DNA of 64,000 bases. Origin: Mariniphaga sp964559175. GTDB taxonomy: Bacteria > Bacteroidota > Bacteroidia > Bacteroidales > Prolixibacteraceae. The DNA is taken from the NCBI GenBank assembly GCA_964559175.1, contig CAZLGT010000019.1, positions 1-64,000 of the forward strand, given 5' to 3'. A model generated the notes under the pieces. The model did no database searches. It was not told where the DNA came from and saw nothing but the letters and a program-made list of their open reading frames with translations. The translations under genes and the position numbers were made by a program. Shown here one piece after another: positions 50,524-56,984 of this stretch (the first letter of the stretch is position 1; each line of letters begins with the position of its first letter).

Positions 50524-50985
50524 TTACTGTATTTTGTTTTCCAGCGGTAACCCCAGTGTTACCCAGTCGTGCATGCCGCCGCGGTAGTACAGTATTTTTT
50601 CGGGTGGGAAACCGGCCTCCAGCAAATTATGGATGGCTGACGGGGACTGCGGACATTGCGGCCCGTTGCAAAAAAAGATGGACGGCTGGCCGCGGTCCAG
50701 TTCGCCCATTCTTTTGGTTATTTCATTATGCGGGATGTTTTTAGCCCCCGGGATAGTGGAAACATCATAAAATCCGGGTGTTCGGGCATCGATAATCGGG
50801 AGCCCTTTTTCCCGGAATTCATTTACTTCTATTTCATCTACGGTGCGCACACCTTTTGCAACCTGCATAGGCTGTATTATTCCCCAGGTGGTATCTACAT
50901 TTACCAGGCCCTTTTCGCCTTTTACAGGCTGTGGTACCATTTGTGTTTCGTCTCTTTTTTGCGGTCGTTTGTCTTTAATATCCAT
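50524..50985 (-). CDS. Cytosolic rhodanese-domain protein
   Basis: 153 residues, no signal peptide. One rhodanese domain with IDARTPGFYDVSTIPGA, IFFCNGPQCPQSPSA (catalytic Cys with a second Cys nearby) and ILYYRGGMHDWVTLG. May move sulfane sulfur or bind copper. It sits between the SHOCT gene and copB. Confidence 0.83.
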   Translation of the reverse strand: MDIKDKRPQKRDETQMVPQPVKGEKGLVNVDTTWGIIQPMQVAKGVRTVDEIEVNEFREKGLPIIDARTPGFYDVSTIPGAKNIPHNEITKRMGELDRGQPSIFFCNGPQCPQSPSAIHNLLEAGFPPEKILYYRGGMHDWVTLGLPLENKIQ

Positions 50986-51013
50986 ATTTTTCTTTTAAAA
51001 ATTAACGGTTAAA

Positions 51014-51105
51014 GCCTGCCTCGCCGGACAGGCAGGCATGGCGTAAAGGTTAGAAACGTTTGCCCCGTTCCTGTTTCCCCTCCTGAGAGGGTTTACCCCT
51101 CCTGA
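51014..51105. repeat. GC-rich intergenic palindrome and direct repeats
   Basis: GCCTGCC (51014-51020) and GGCAGGC (51031-51037) form a 7-bp stem around a 10-nt loop. CCCCTCCTGA is repeated at 51077-51086 and 51096-51105. The 151-bp gap holds no gene. It resembles the short GC-rich repeats common between genes in this phylum; a terminator or mobile miniature element is possible. Confidence 0.5.
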
Positions 51106-51136
51106 ACGATAAGTCGGGCAGGGGGAGGCCCTACTT

Positions 51137-51337
51137 CTATAAATCCTTTTTACGTTCTTCAAATTCCTGTTTATTAATTTCTCCTTTGGCATAACGCTCT
51201 TTTAAAATATCGAGCGCCGATTTGCCGGGGCTTTTGCCGGGGCTGTTGTTCCTGTTGAACCTTTGCCCCAGCGGCCAGATAGCGGCAATCAGCACAACAA
51301 TACCTATTATCCACCATAAGCCCATTCCTCCCATCAT
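51137..51337 (-). CDS. SHOCT-domain small membrane protein
   Basis: 66 residues: a Met/Gly start, one membrane helix (WWIIGIVVLIAAIW) and a SHOCT domain SALDILKERYAKGEINKQEFEERKKDL (quoted in part). It is almost the same as 52865-53092. The ATG follows a perfect Shine-Dalgarno AAAGGAGG. SHOCT proteins are small membrane or oligomerisation modules; function in copper stress is not known. Confidence 0.82.
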   Translation of the reverse strand: MMGGMGLWWIIGIVVLIAAIWPLGQRFNRNNSPGKSPGKSALDILKERYAKGEINKQEFEERKKDL

Positions 51338-51381
51338 AATTTCCTCCTTTCTTTTTTATGATTGTTCCGATTTTGCATCAT

Positions 51382-52140
51382 TTACGCGTTCATCCCTCCA
51401 TCAATCACCTGCGTGGTACCGGTTATGAACTGACTGTCATCGCCGGCAAGAAACAATACCGCTTTAGCGATTTCTTCGGGTTTGGCATAGCGGCCCAACG
51501 GAATGGTTTGTTCGAAGCTTTTTTTTGCTTCATCACCCTGTCCGGGCGCAAAGCCGTTTTCGAGCGAACGCATCATTCTGTTATCGACAGGCGAGGGATT
51601 GATGGTATTAACCCTGATCTTTTTTTCTGCCACTTCATAAGCCAGACTCCGCATCAGGCCTATGATGGCGTGCTTGCTGGCAACATAAGCGCTTACATTG
51701 GGCGTGCCGGCTAACCCGGCAACCGAGGAGCTCAAAATGATGCTTCCACCATCGGCCATAAGCGGGACAATATATTTATTGCCCGACCATACTCCTTTCA
51801 CATTCACCGCCATCACTTTGTCAAACTCATCCTCAGGATAGTCGGTTACCGGTTTTACTACACCTTCGATACCTGCATTGTTGAAAAATATATCTACACT
51901 ACCAAAGGTTTTTTTTGCTTCATTGGCATAACGTTTTACATCATCTGTATTTGATACATCTGCTGCACACCACGATATATTTTCATTTCCCAGTTCCGCT
52001 GCTGTTTGTTTCAGAGCCTCTTCATCCAGGTCAATCAAAAGAACTTTAGCGCCTTCTTCCAAAAACAGGGCGGCGGTTGCTTTTCCAATGCTTCCTGCAC
52101 CACCGGTGATGACGGCTGTTTTATTCTCAAGTTTTTTCAT
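51382..52140 (-). CDS. Short-chain dehydrogenase/reductase
   Basis: 252 residues from ATG 52140. Cofactor fold ITGGAGSIGKATA, NNAG, active site Ser and YVASK (YxxxK) near residue 155, and INPSPVDN: a classical SDR of the glucose 1-dehydrogenase-like group. Substrate unknown. The upstream ATG at 52149 adds three residues only. It lies between DUF302 and SHOCT genes. Confidence 0.88.
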   Translation of the reverse strand: MKKLENKTAVITGGAGSIGKATAALFLEEGAKVLLIDLDEEALKQTAAELGNENISWCAADVSNTDDVKRYANEAKKTFGSVDIFFNNAGIEGVVKPVTDYPEDEFDKVMAVNVKGVWSGNKYIVPLMADGGSIILSSSVAGLAGTPNVSAYVASKHAIIGLMRSLAYEVAEKKIRVNTINPSPVDNRMMRSLENGFAPGQGDEAKKSFEQTIPLGRYAKPEEIAKAVLFLAGDDSQFITGTTQVIDGGMNA

Positions 52141-52239
52141 GATTTCCAAGTTCTTACATTTTAAAATTTATAATCAACTATCTTTTAGCATTAATATTAT
52201 TTAAATGTTTGAAGGGTTCGACAGACATCATTCAACAAA

Positions 52240-52626
52240 TTATAACGCATGAATCACGCGTTGCAATTTTTCTTCTATCTCATTGGCCACTTCGGTTAAA
52301 ACGCGGTTGTCAACAGCCAGCATTGATGCCACCGGGTTAACCGCGGCTACTTCTGTTTTACCATCGTCCAGTTCCTGAACAATGACATTGCAAGGCAACA
52401 TGGTACCGATTTTGTTTTCATACTGAAGGGCCTGAAAAGCTTTTGGAGGATTGCATGCACCCAATATCTTGTATCTTCTGAAATCCACATCGAGCTTTTC
52501 CTTTAGCTTTTCGTGGATGTCGATTTCTGAAAGCACGCCAAAGCCTTCCTTTTTCAATTCTTCTGTTACTTTTTCTACGGCTTCGTCAAAGGCATAATCT
52601 GTTGTTCTTTCGATGTAATACTTCAT
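52240..52626 (-). CDS. DUF302-domain protein
   Basis: 128 residues with the DUF302 pattern YAFDEAVEKVTEELKKEGFGVLSEIDI (quoted in part), ILGACNPPKAFQAL and LPCNVIVQE. Such small cytosolic proteins are frequent in copper and sulfur clusters; two Cys (ILGACN and LPCN) could bind metal. Its start overlaps the end of the thioredoxin-like gene by 4 bp. Confidence 0.83.
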   Translation of the reverse strand: MKYYIERTTDYAFDEAVEKVTEELKKEGFGVLSEIDIHEKLKEKLDVDFRRYKILGACNPPKAFQALQYENKIGTMLPCNVIVQELDDGKTEVAAVNPVASMLAVDNRVLTEVANEIEEKLQRVIHAL

Positions 52627-52868
52627 GTTGTTTTGTTTTTATTTTTTAACTCCGTTATTGTTTTCTGGCCAGGCATGCCGACCGATGCAACTTCATCGTT
52701 CACCAGAAGAACAGGTGATCTTTTTAATTGATATGTTTCCACCAGTTCCGGGTGGTCTTCAAAATATTTGAGTTTGTACTGCAGCCCGTTATCCTGCAAC
52801 TGTTCTTCAAGTTTTGGCCTGTGATTGCAGCCTTTTGTCGCTAATATTGTAATCTTCATATTGTTCAC
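52623..52868 (-). CDS. Thioredoxin-fold/glutaredoxin-like small protein
   Basis: 81 residues with a short Trx-like pattern: KITILATKGCNHRPKLEEQL and LKRSPVLLVNDEVASVG (cis-Pro loop). The usual CxxC is CNHR, so only one Cys remains; monothiol or copper-handling function is possible, oxidoreductase activity less likely. ATG overlaps the SHOCT gene stop by 4 bp. Confidence 0.75.
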   Translation of the reverse strand: MNNMKITILATKGCNHRPKLEEQLQDNGLQYKLKYFEDHPELVETYQLKRSPVLLVNDEVASVGMPGQKTITELKNKNKTT

Positions 52869-53092
52869 ATTAAATCTTTCTTCCGTTCTTCAAATTCCTG
52901 CTTGTCAATTTCTCCACTGGCATAGCGCTCTTTTAAAATATCGAGCGCCGACTTGCCCGGACTTTGGCCGGCGTTGTTGTTCTGGTTCATTCCCTTAACA
53001 ACCATCCAAACAACAGCGATTACGATAATAAGCCCGATGATCCACCACCAGCCCATTCCCATTCCCCAGCCGTGTCCGTAATCTCCCATCAT
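52865..53092 (-). CDS. SHOCT-domain small membrane protein
   Basis: 75 residues: Met/Gly/Trp start (MGDYGHGWGMGMGWWW), one membrane helix and a SHOCT domain nearly identical to that of 51137-51337. A strong Shine-Dalgarno AAAGGAG precedes it. The pair points to a local duplication. Follows the Spy-like gene by 18 bp. Confidence 0.82.
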   Translation of the reverse strand: MMGDYGHGWGMGMGWWWIIGLIIVIAVVWMVVKGMNQNNNAGQSPGKSALDILKERYASGEIDKQEFEERKKDLM

Positions 53093-53110
53093 AATTTACT
53101 CCTTTCCTTA

Positions 53111-53758
53111 TTACTGGTTATTTTGATTTTGCATCATGCCGCCGCCATTGTTTTGCATCATTCCGCCGCGGTTCTTGTTCATCATTCCGCCTTGCATCAT
53201 TGTATTTTTCAATTGCTCTTTCTGTTCACTGGTGAGCACTGCTTTCATTTTTCCGGCGGTTTCATAAGCGGCTGTTTTCATGTCGATTTTTGTTTCGGAA
53301 CATGCTTCCATCTGGTTTTTCACCTGGCTTGCCGAAGCGTTATCAGCCAACAAATTTTTCAGTTTCATCTGTTTTTTGCGCAATTCTGCCTGGTAATCGA
53401 GTTGTTGTTTTTTAAACTCGGTTTGCAAATCGAAAAGTTGATTCACCTGGTCATCGGTAAGCGACAGTTGTTGCTGCATGTTGGGCAGGCGGTTTACCAT
53501 CATACCGAATTTTTTCATGGGCATGTTTTGGTTCATCATTTGGCCGCACATAGGACACATACCGTTGCCCATCATTCCCTGCATCATTCCGCCGCCTTGC
53601 ATCATTCCACCTTGCATCATTCCGCTGTTTTGCATCATCATGCCTTGTTGTTGGTTTTGTTCGTTGTTGTGGTCGTGGCCCGTTTGGGCGCTTGCTGTGT
53701 ACCCCGCCATAAACAGGAGGGCTGTTGCGATAATTACTAACTTTTTCATCTTTTTCAT
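53111..53758 (-). CDS. Spy/CpxP-like periplasmic Met/Gln-rich protein
   Basis: 215 residues with a signal peptide (GYTASAQTGH) and Met-rich N-terminal (GMMQGGMMQGGGM) and C-terminal (NRGGMMQNNGGGMMQ) stretches. In the middle is a helical LTxxQ-type domain (LSLTDDQVNQLFDLQ, LTSEQKEQLKN) like Spy/CpxP/CnrX, plus a Cys in CPMCGQM. Probably a periplasmic copper buffer or chaperone. It begins 25 bp after operator site F and leads the long copper operon. Confidence 0.85.
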   Translation of the reverse strand: MKKMKKLVIIATALLFMAGYTASAQTGHDHNNEQNQQQGMMMQNSGMMQGGMMQGGGMMQGMMGNGMCPMCGQMMNQNMPMKKFGMMVNRLPNMQQQLSLTDDQVNQLFDLQTEFKKQQLDYQAELRKKQMKLKNLLADNASASQVKNQMEACSETKIDMKTAAYETAGKMKAVLTSEQKEQLKNTMMQGGMMNKNRGGMMQNNGGGMMQNQNNQ

Positions 53759-53782
53759 GTCATTAAATTTTAAATTGTTTTA

Positions 53783-53845
53783 CAAAGTACGTGAAAATTA
53801 ATTGCTTAACTGTTATATAATTTTTAAAAGATATTATAGTATTTT
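53783..53845 (-). promoter_or_regulatory. HMA-AraC operator/promoter, site F (CopB/FbaB operon)
   Basis: CAAAGTAC at 53783-53790 (imperfect -7 box), 20 bp, TGTTATA at 53811-53817, 13 bp, then ATATTATAGT and ATTTT. The spacing equals sites A-D and TGTTATA equals site E. It precedes the Spy-like gene and therefore the whole 53.7-39.8 kb gene run. Weaker than A-C as a match. Confidence 0.55.
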
Positions 53846-53852
53846 ATTATTT

Positions 53853-54488
53853 TCATTGTTTGTAGTTGGTTATCCGAATGAGTTTGACAATATCGGACCA
53901 TAAATTTTCAACCCAGATGTTTTTGGGTTCAAAACCGGCTCTCAATAAATTATCAACCGTTTCACGGTTAATATTTGCCCCGTAAATATTCAGGGGAATA
54001 AAATTGAAGGCATCCATTAACGGCCCGACCACTTTGTTGTGGCTGCGTACGTGTTCGAGCATCAGTATTTTACCGCCGTTTTTGCACACGCGCCTGATTT
54101 CTTTCAAGCCCTGCACGGGGTGAGGAACTGAACAAAATACGCAGGAGGTAACTACCGTGTCGAAAGTATTGTCCTTAAAACTCATTTCTTCGGCATCCAT
54201 TTCCAAAAGCTGTGTATTTGCAGCCCGGTTGGTTTTATTTCGGGCTTTTTTAATCATTTTTTCGCTGAAATCTATCCCGGTCAATTCCACATCTTTCGGG
54301 TAAAACGGTAAATTTTTACCTGTCCCGATGCCAACCTCAAGCGTTTTGCCGATGGCTTCGGCCAGCATCTTCTTTCTCCATTTAGCGAAACCCATTTCCA
54401 TGGGCCTATCCATGAAATCGTAAACCCCGGCAATGCGGTTATATCTATTTCTTATTTTATTCGTCTTGCTGTTCAATGTAATTTCCAC
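53853..54488 (-). CDS. SAM-dependent methyltransferase
   Basis: About 212 residues from GTG 54488; a longer ATG at 54581 would add a hydrophobic stretch overlapping the neighbouring gene and not part of the fold; a TTG at 54476 is also possible. Motif I LEVGIGTGKNLPFY, motif II TGIDFSEKMIKKA and VVTSCVFCSVPHPVQGL mark the UbiE-like class I methyltransferases. Two Cys in the post-motif loop are of interest; substrate unknown. Start overlaps the DUF2231 gene by 32 bp. Confidence 0.78.
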   Translation of the reverse strand: MEITLNSKTNKIRNRYNRIAGVYDFMDRPMEMGFAKWRKKMLAEAIGKTLEVGIGTGKNLPFYPKDVELTGIDFSEKMIKKARNKTNRAANTQLLEMDAEEMSFKDNTFDTVVTSCVFCSVPHPVQGLKEIRRVCKNGGKILMLEHVRSHNKVVGPLMDAFNFIPLNIYGANINRETVDNLLRAGFEPKNIWVENLWSDIVKLIRITNYKQ

Positions 54489-55089
54489 CAGGGCCCACTT
54501 CTTCAATAAAAACCATTTGCGAACCAAGATGACCTGCCAGGCTAACCGTAAGGGCCGAAGCTCCCAAAACCAGAAAAACAATTACTTCAAACCAGGTTTT
54601 ACGCATAGTAAAATGGCTGATTAGTTTTAGTACCAGCGCGGTGCCAGCCAGCCAAAGGGTGAGGTACGCGTAATATTCATGCGTTTCAAAAATCTGTTGG
54701 ACATTTTCAGGTAGTTCGCTGGTGTGCGGATGAAATACCAGCCCGGCCAGCAGCCCTCCGATAAATCCGCCTGCGAGTAAAAAGATGGTAACCCAACTCA
54801 TCTCTTTCCGGTAAGCAAACAACCCGATGAATTGGGAGAGCACTGCTAACAGTAAAAGAACAATAGGAAAATGTACAACCATCGGGTGGAGGTTCGGGAA
54901 CTGGCTCCAGGGGGCAAAAATTGAATTTTCAGTAGCCGGAATTTCCCCAGCTTCGGGCAATCCTTCTTCAACAACCACCGATGTTTCCTCTGTTGCTGAA
55001 TCGCTGTAAGAATGTTCCTGCGCAAGTACAGGAAAACTTATCAGTAAAATAAGCGTGAACAACGCGATAATTTTGTCAATTTGTACCAT
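54457..55089 (-). CDS. DUF2231-family membrane protein
   Basis: 210 residues from ATG 55089 (the ATG at 55149 adds residues within a hairpin region). A signal peptide (ISFPVLAQEH) is followed by four membrane helices with NLHPMVVHFPIVLLLLAVLSQ, the DUF2231 signature of His residues before the first helix. Function unknown; often near oxidases or haem proteins. It lies 89 bp after the multicopper oxidase gene. Confidence 0.8.
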   Translation of the reverse strand: MVQIDKIIALFTLILLISFPVLAQEHSYSDSATEETSVVVEEGLPEAGEIPATENSIFAPWSQFPNLHPMVVHFPIVLLLLAVLSQFIGLFAYRKEMSWVTIFLLAGGFIGGLLAGLVFHPHTSELPENVQQIFETHEYYAYLTLWLAGTALVLKLISHFTMRKTWFEVIVFLVLGASALTVSLAGHLGSQMVFIEEVGPGGNYIEQQDE

Positions 55090-55115
55090 AATGTATTGTT
55101 TTATCCTACCTATGG

Positions 55116-55160
55116 AACAAGGGGTTGCCCGAATGGATGCCTTTGGCACAACCCCTTGTT
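55116..55160 (-). terminator. Strong hairpin after the multicopper oxidase gene
   Basis: AACAAGGGGTTG (55116-55127) pairs perfectly with CAACCCCTTGTT (55149-55160), with a few more pairs inside, between the oxidase stop (55179) and the DUF2231 start (55089). There is no T-run in the transcribed direction, so it may stabilise the upstream mRNA rather than terminate it. Confidence 0.6.
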
Positions 55161-55178
55161 TTCCAGAAAAGATGTTGG

Positions 55179-56777
55179 TTAATCTGTTACTTCGTAATTC
55201 CGCATCATTCCCATGTCTTCATGTTCCAGGTTGTGGCAGTGATAGACATAGATTCCTTTAAAATCTTCAAATTTCATCATTATCTTCACTTTCATTCCGG
55301 GCATAAGCAGAAAGGTATCCTGCCAGCCGTCATCCATGAAACCGTCTTTTACTGATTCCCAAACTGCCCGCTGCATCCCTGAAACCTCCCGTTCAATAAT
55401 TTGAAATTGAAGGCCGTGCAGGTGTACCGGGTGCGGCATGCGCATCATGTCCTGCATCATTCCCATGCCGCGGCCATTGTCGCTGTTAATAAATTCCCAC
55501 ATTTCTGTGGTGTTCAGTTTTACTTTTTCCCATTCAGCCACCTCGGTCATCCCAAATGTTTCACCATTGATAACCCACTGCATCCGCTGGTTATAGAAAT
55601 GAAATTGGCGGGGATTACCGCTGTTTACAGCGTTCGTTGGATTAAGCGGCGTTATCGTTGAAAGCTTTGAAGGCAATTCCATTTTTTTGCCGGTGTTTTC
55701 TGTCACTTTGAAAGCGGCCACATTAAATGCAATCCCATTTTCAACACCATCGGGTTGCATCATTCCACCACCCATTCCACGCCCCATCATTCCGCCGCCC
55801 ATTCCCATGGAGGTGCCGTCGCTAAAGGCAAGGCTTTGTAATTGGATTTCGTTTCCTGTGTTCTGCCCCGAAAAATCTTTCCATATTTCGGCACGCTGTC
55901 CGGGGGCAAGCATCAGGTAAGGTTTTTTAACCGGTTTTTCGAGCAAGCCTCCGTCGGCCCCGATTACAATAACATCCTCGCCGTCGTTCCACGCCAGTTT
56001 ATAAATACGCGAGTTGGAACCGTTGAGCACCCTGAACCAGTACGTGGATTTTGAAACATTAAACGTGGTATCGGGATTTCCGTTCACCAAAACCCGGTTT
56101 CCGAGAAAACCCTGCATTTGCCCCATCCGGTTGTTTTGCAAATAAACCAGTTGGTTGCTGTTGTCGAACATCCTGTCCTGGATAATCAGCGGGACATCGT
56201 TTTCGCCGGAAGGCAAACCGCTATTGTTATCTTCTACAATAAACAATCCGGCCAGTCCCTGGTACACCTGTGGCCCGGTAATTTTATCGGGGTGCGGATG
56301 AAACCAATACGTGCCAGGGCGATTGTTCACTTCGAATTCGTATATGTATTGTTCGCCGTTTTCTATCGCGTACATGGGGTGCCCGTCCATTTCGGGCGGG
56401 ATGTGCAGACCATGCCAGTGAATTACGCTTTCGCGGGGGAGTTGGTTTTTAAAGCGGATGCGGATTTTCTGCCCTTGTTTTACGCGAATTACGGGGCAGA
56501 GGTGTGAACCTGCAAGTTTTTCGAGAGCGTACTGCTCTCCTTTTAACAGCTTTGACTGATAAGTATAAACGTTTGTTTTGTTGCCCGAAAAAAGTTGCAA
56601 TTCGGATGGGGCGGCTGTTAGTTCGATGTCGGTTTCCGGGTTAAAACTTTCGTTTACGTTGTAATTTCCCGGAATTGTTTTTTGCTGCCCGTTGGTAGTG
56701 CAAAAAGCCAATGATGGCAATAAAGTGGTAAGTGCAACTCCTCTGGCTGATTTTTTTAAAAACTGGTAACGGTTCAT
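55179..56777 (-). CDS. Multicopper oxidase (CueO-like)
   Basis: 532 residues with a signal/lipobox-like start (LPSLAFCTT). All copper ligands are present: HWHGLHIPPEMDG, YWFHPHPDKI, HPVHLHGLQF and YHCHNLEHEDMGMM. An insert (about residues 330-350; MGMGGGMMGRGMGGGMMQP) is Met-rich, as in CueO where it regulates Cu(I) access. It oxidises Cu(I) to Cu(II) in the periplasm. A terminator at 56904-56928 separates it from the TonB receptor gene. Confidence 0.92.
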   Translation of the reverse strand: MNRYQFLKKSARGVALTTLLPSLAFCTTNGQQKTIPGNYNVNESFNPETDIELTAAPSELQLFSGNKTNVYTYQSKLLKGEQYALEKLAGSHLCPVIRVKQGQKIRIRFKNQLPRESVIHWHGLHIPPEMDGHPMYAIENGEQYIYEFEVNNRPGTYWFHPHPDKITGPQVYQGLAGLFIVEDNNSGLPSGENDVPLIIQDRMFDNSNQLVYLQNNRMGQMQGFLGNRVLVNGNPDTTFNVSKSTYWFRVLNGSNSRIYKLAWNDGEDVIVIGADGGLLEKPVKKPYLMLAPGQRAEIWKDFSGQNTGNEIQLQSLAFSDGTSMGMGGGMMGRGMGGGMMQPDGVENGIAFNVAAFKVTENTGKKMELPSKLSTITPLNPTNAVNSGNPRQFHFYNQRMQWVINGETFGMTEVAEWEKVKLNTTEMWEFINSDNGRGMGMMQDMMRMPHPVHLHGLQFQIIEREVSGMQRAVWESVKDGFMDDGWQDTFLLMPGMKVKIMMKFEDFKGIYVYHCHNLEHEDMGMMRNYEVTD

Positions 56778-56903
56778 TTAATTCTTTTTTTGTATTTCTT
56801 TTTGTGGAAAAGACCATGCCAACTTCCACAATATATTACAAAACATCTAAAACACTAATTATCTGCCTGTTAATAGGGGGGGTATTTGAGGCGGGCCAGG
56901 TGT

Positions 56904-56928
56904 AGAAAAACAACCCCACTTTTTGGGG
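56904..56928 (-). terminator. Intrinsic terminator after the TonB receptor gene
   Basis: CCCCA and TGGGG pair around AAAAG in the transcribed direction and are followed by TTGTTTTT. It lies 57-81 bp after the receptor stop at 56985, so the oxidase gene needs its own promoter. No clear -7 box was found in the 127 bp that remain. Confidence 0.65.
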
Positions 56929-56984
56929 AATATTACCAACAGAATTGATACTGAAACAGATAAGAACAGTTTTTCTGATTTTTC

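Noticed and set aside
54489..54581. ATG 54581 as the methyltransferase start
   Set aside because: The extension overlaps the end of the DUF2231 gene in another frame and is hydrophobic/Trp-rich, unlike the fold; GTG 54488 or TTG 54476 fits better.
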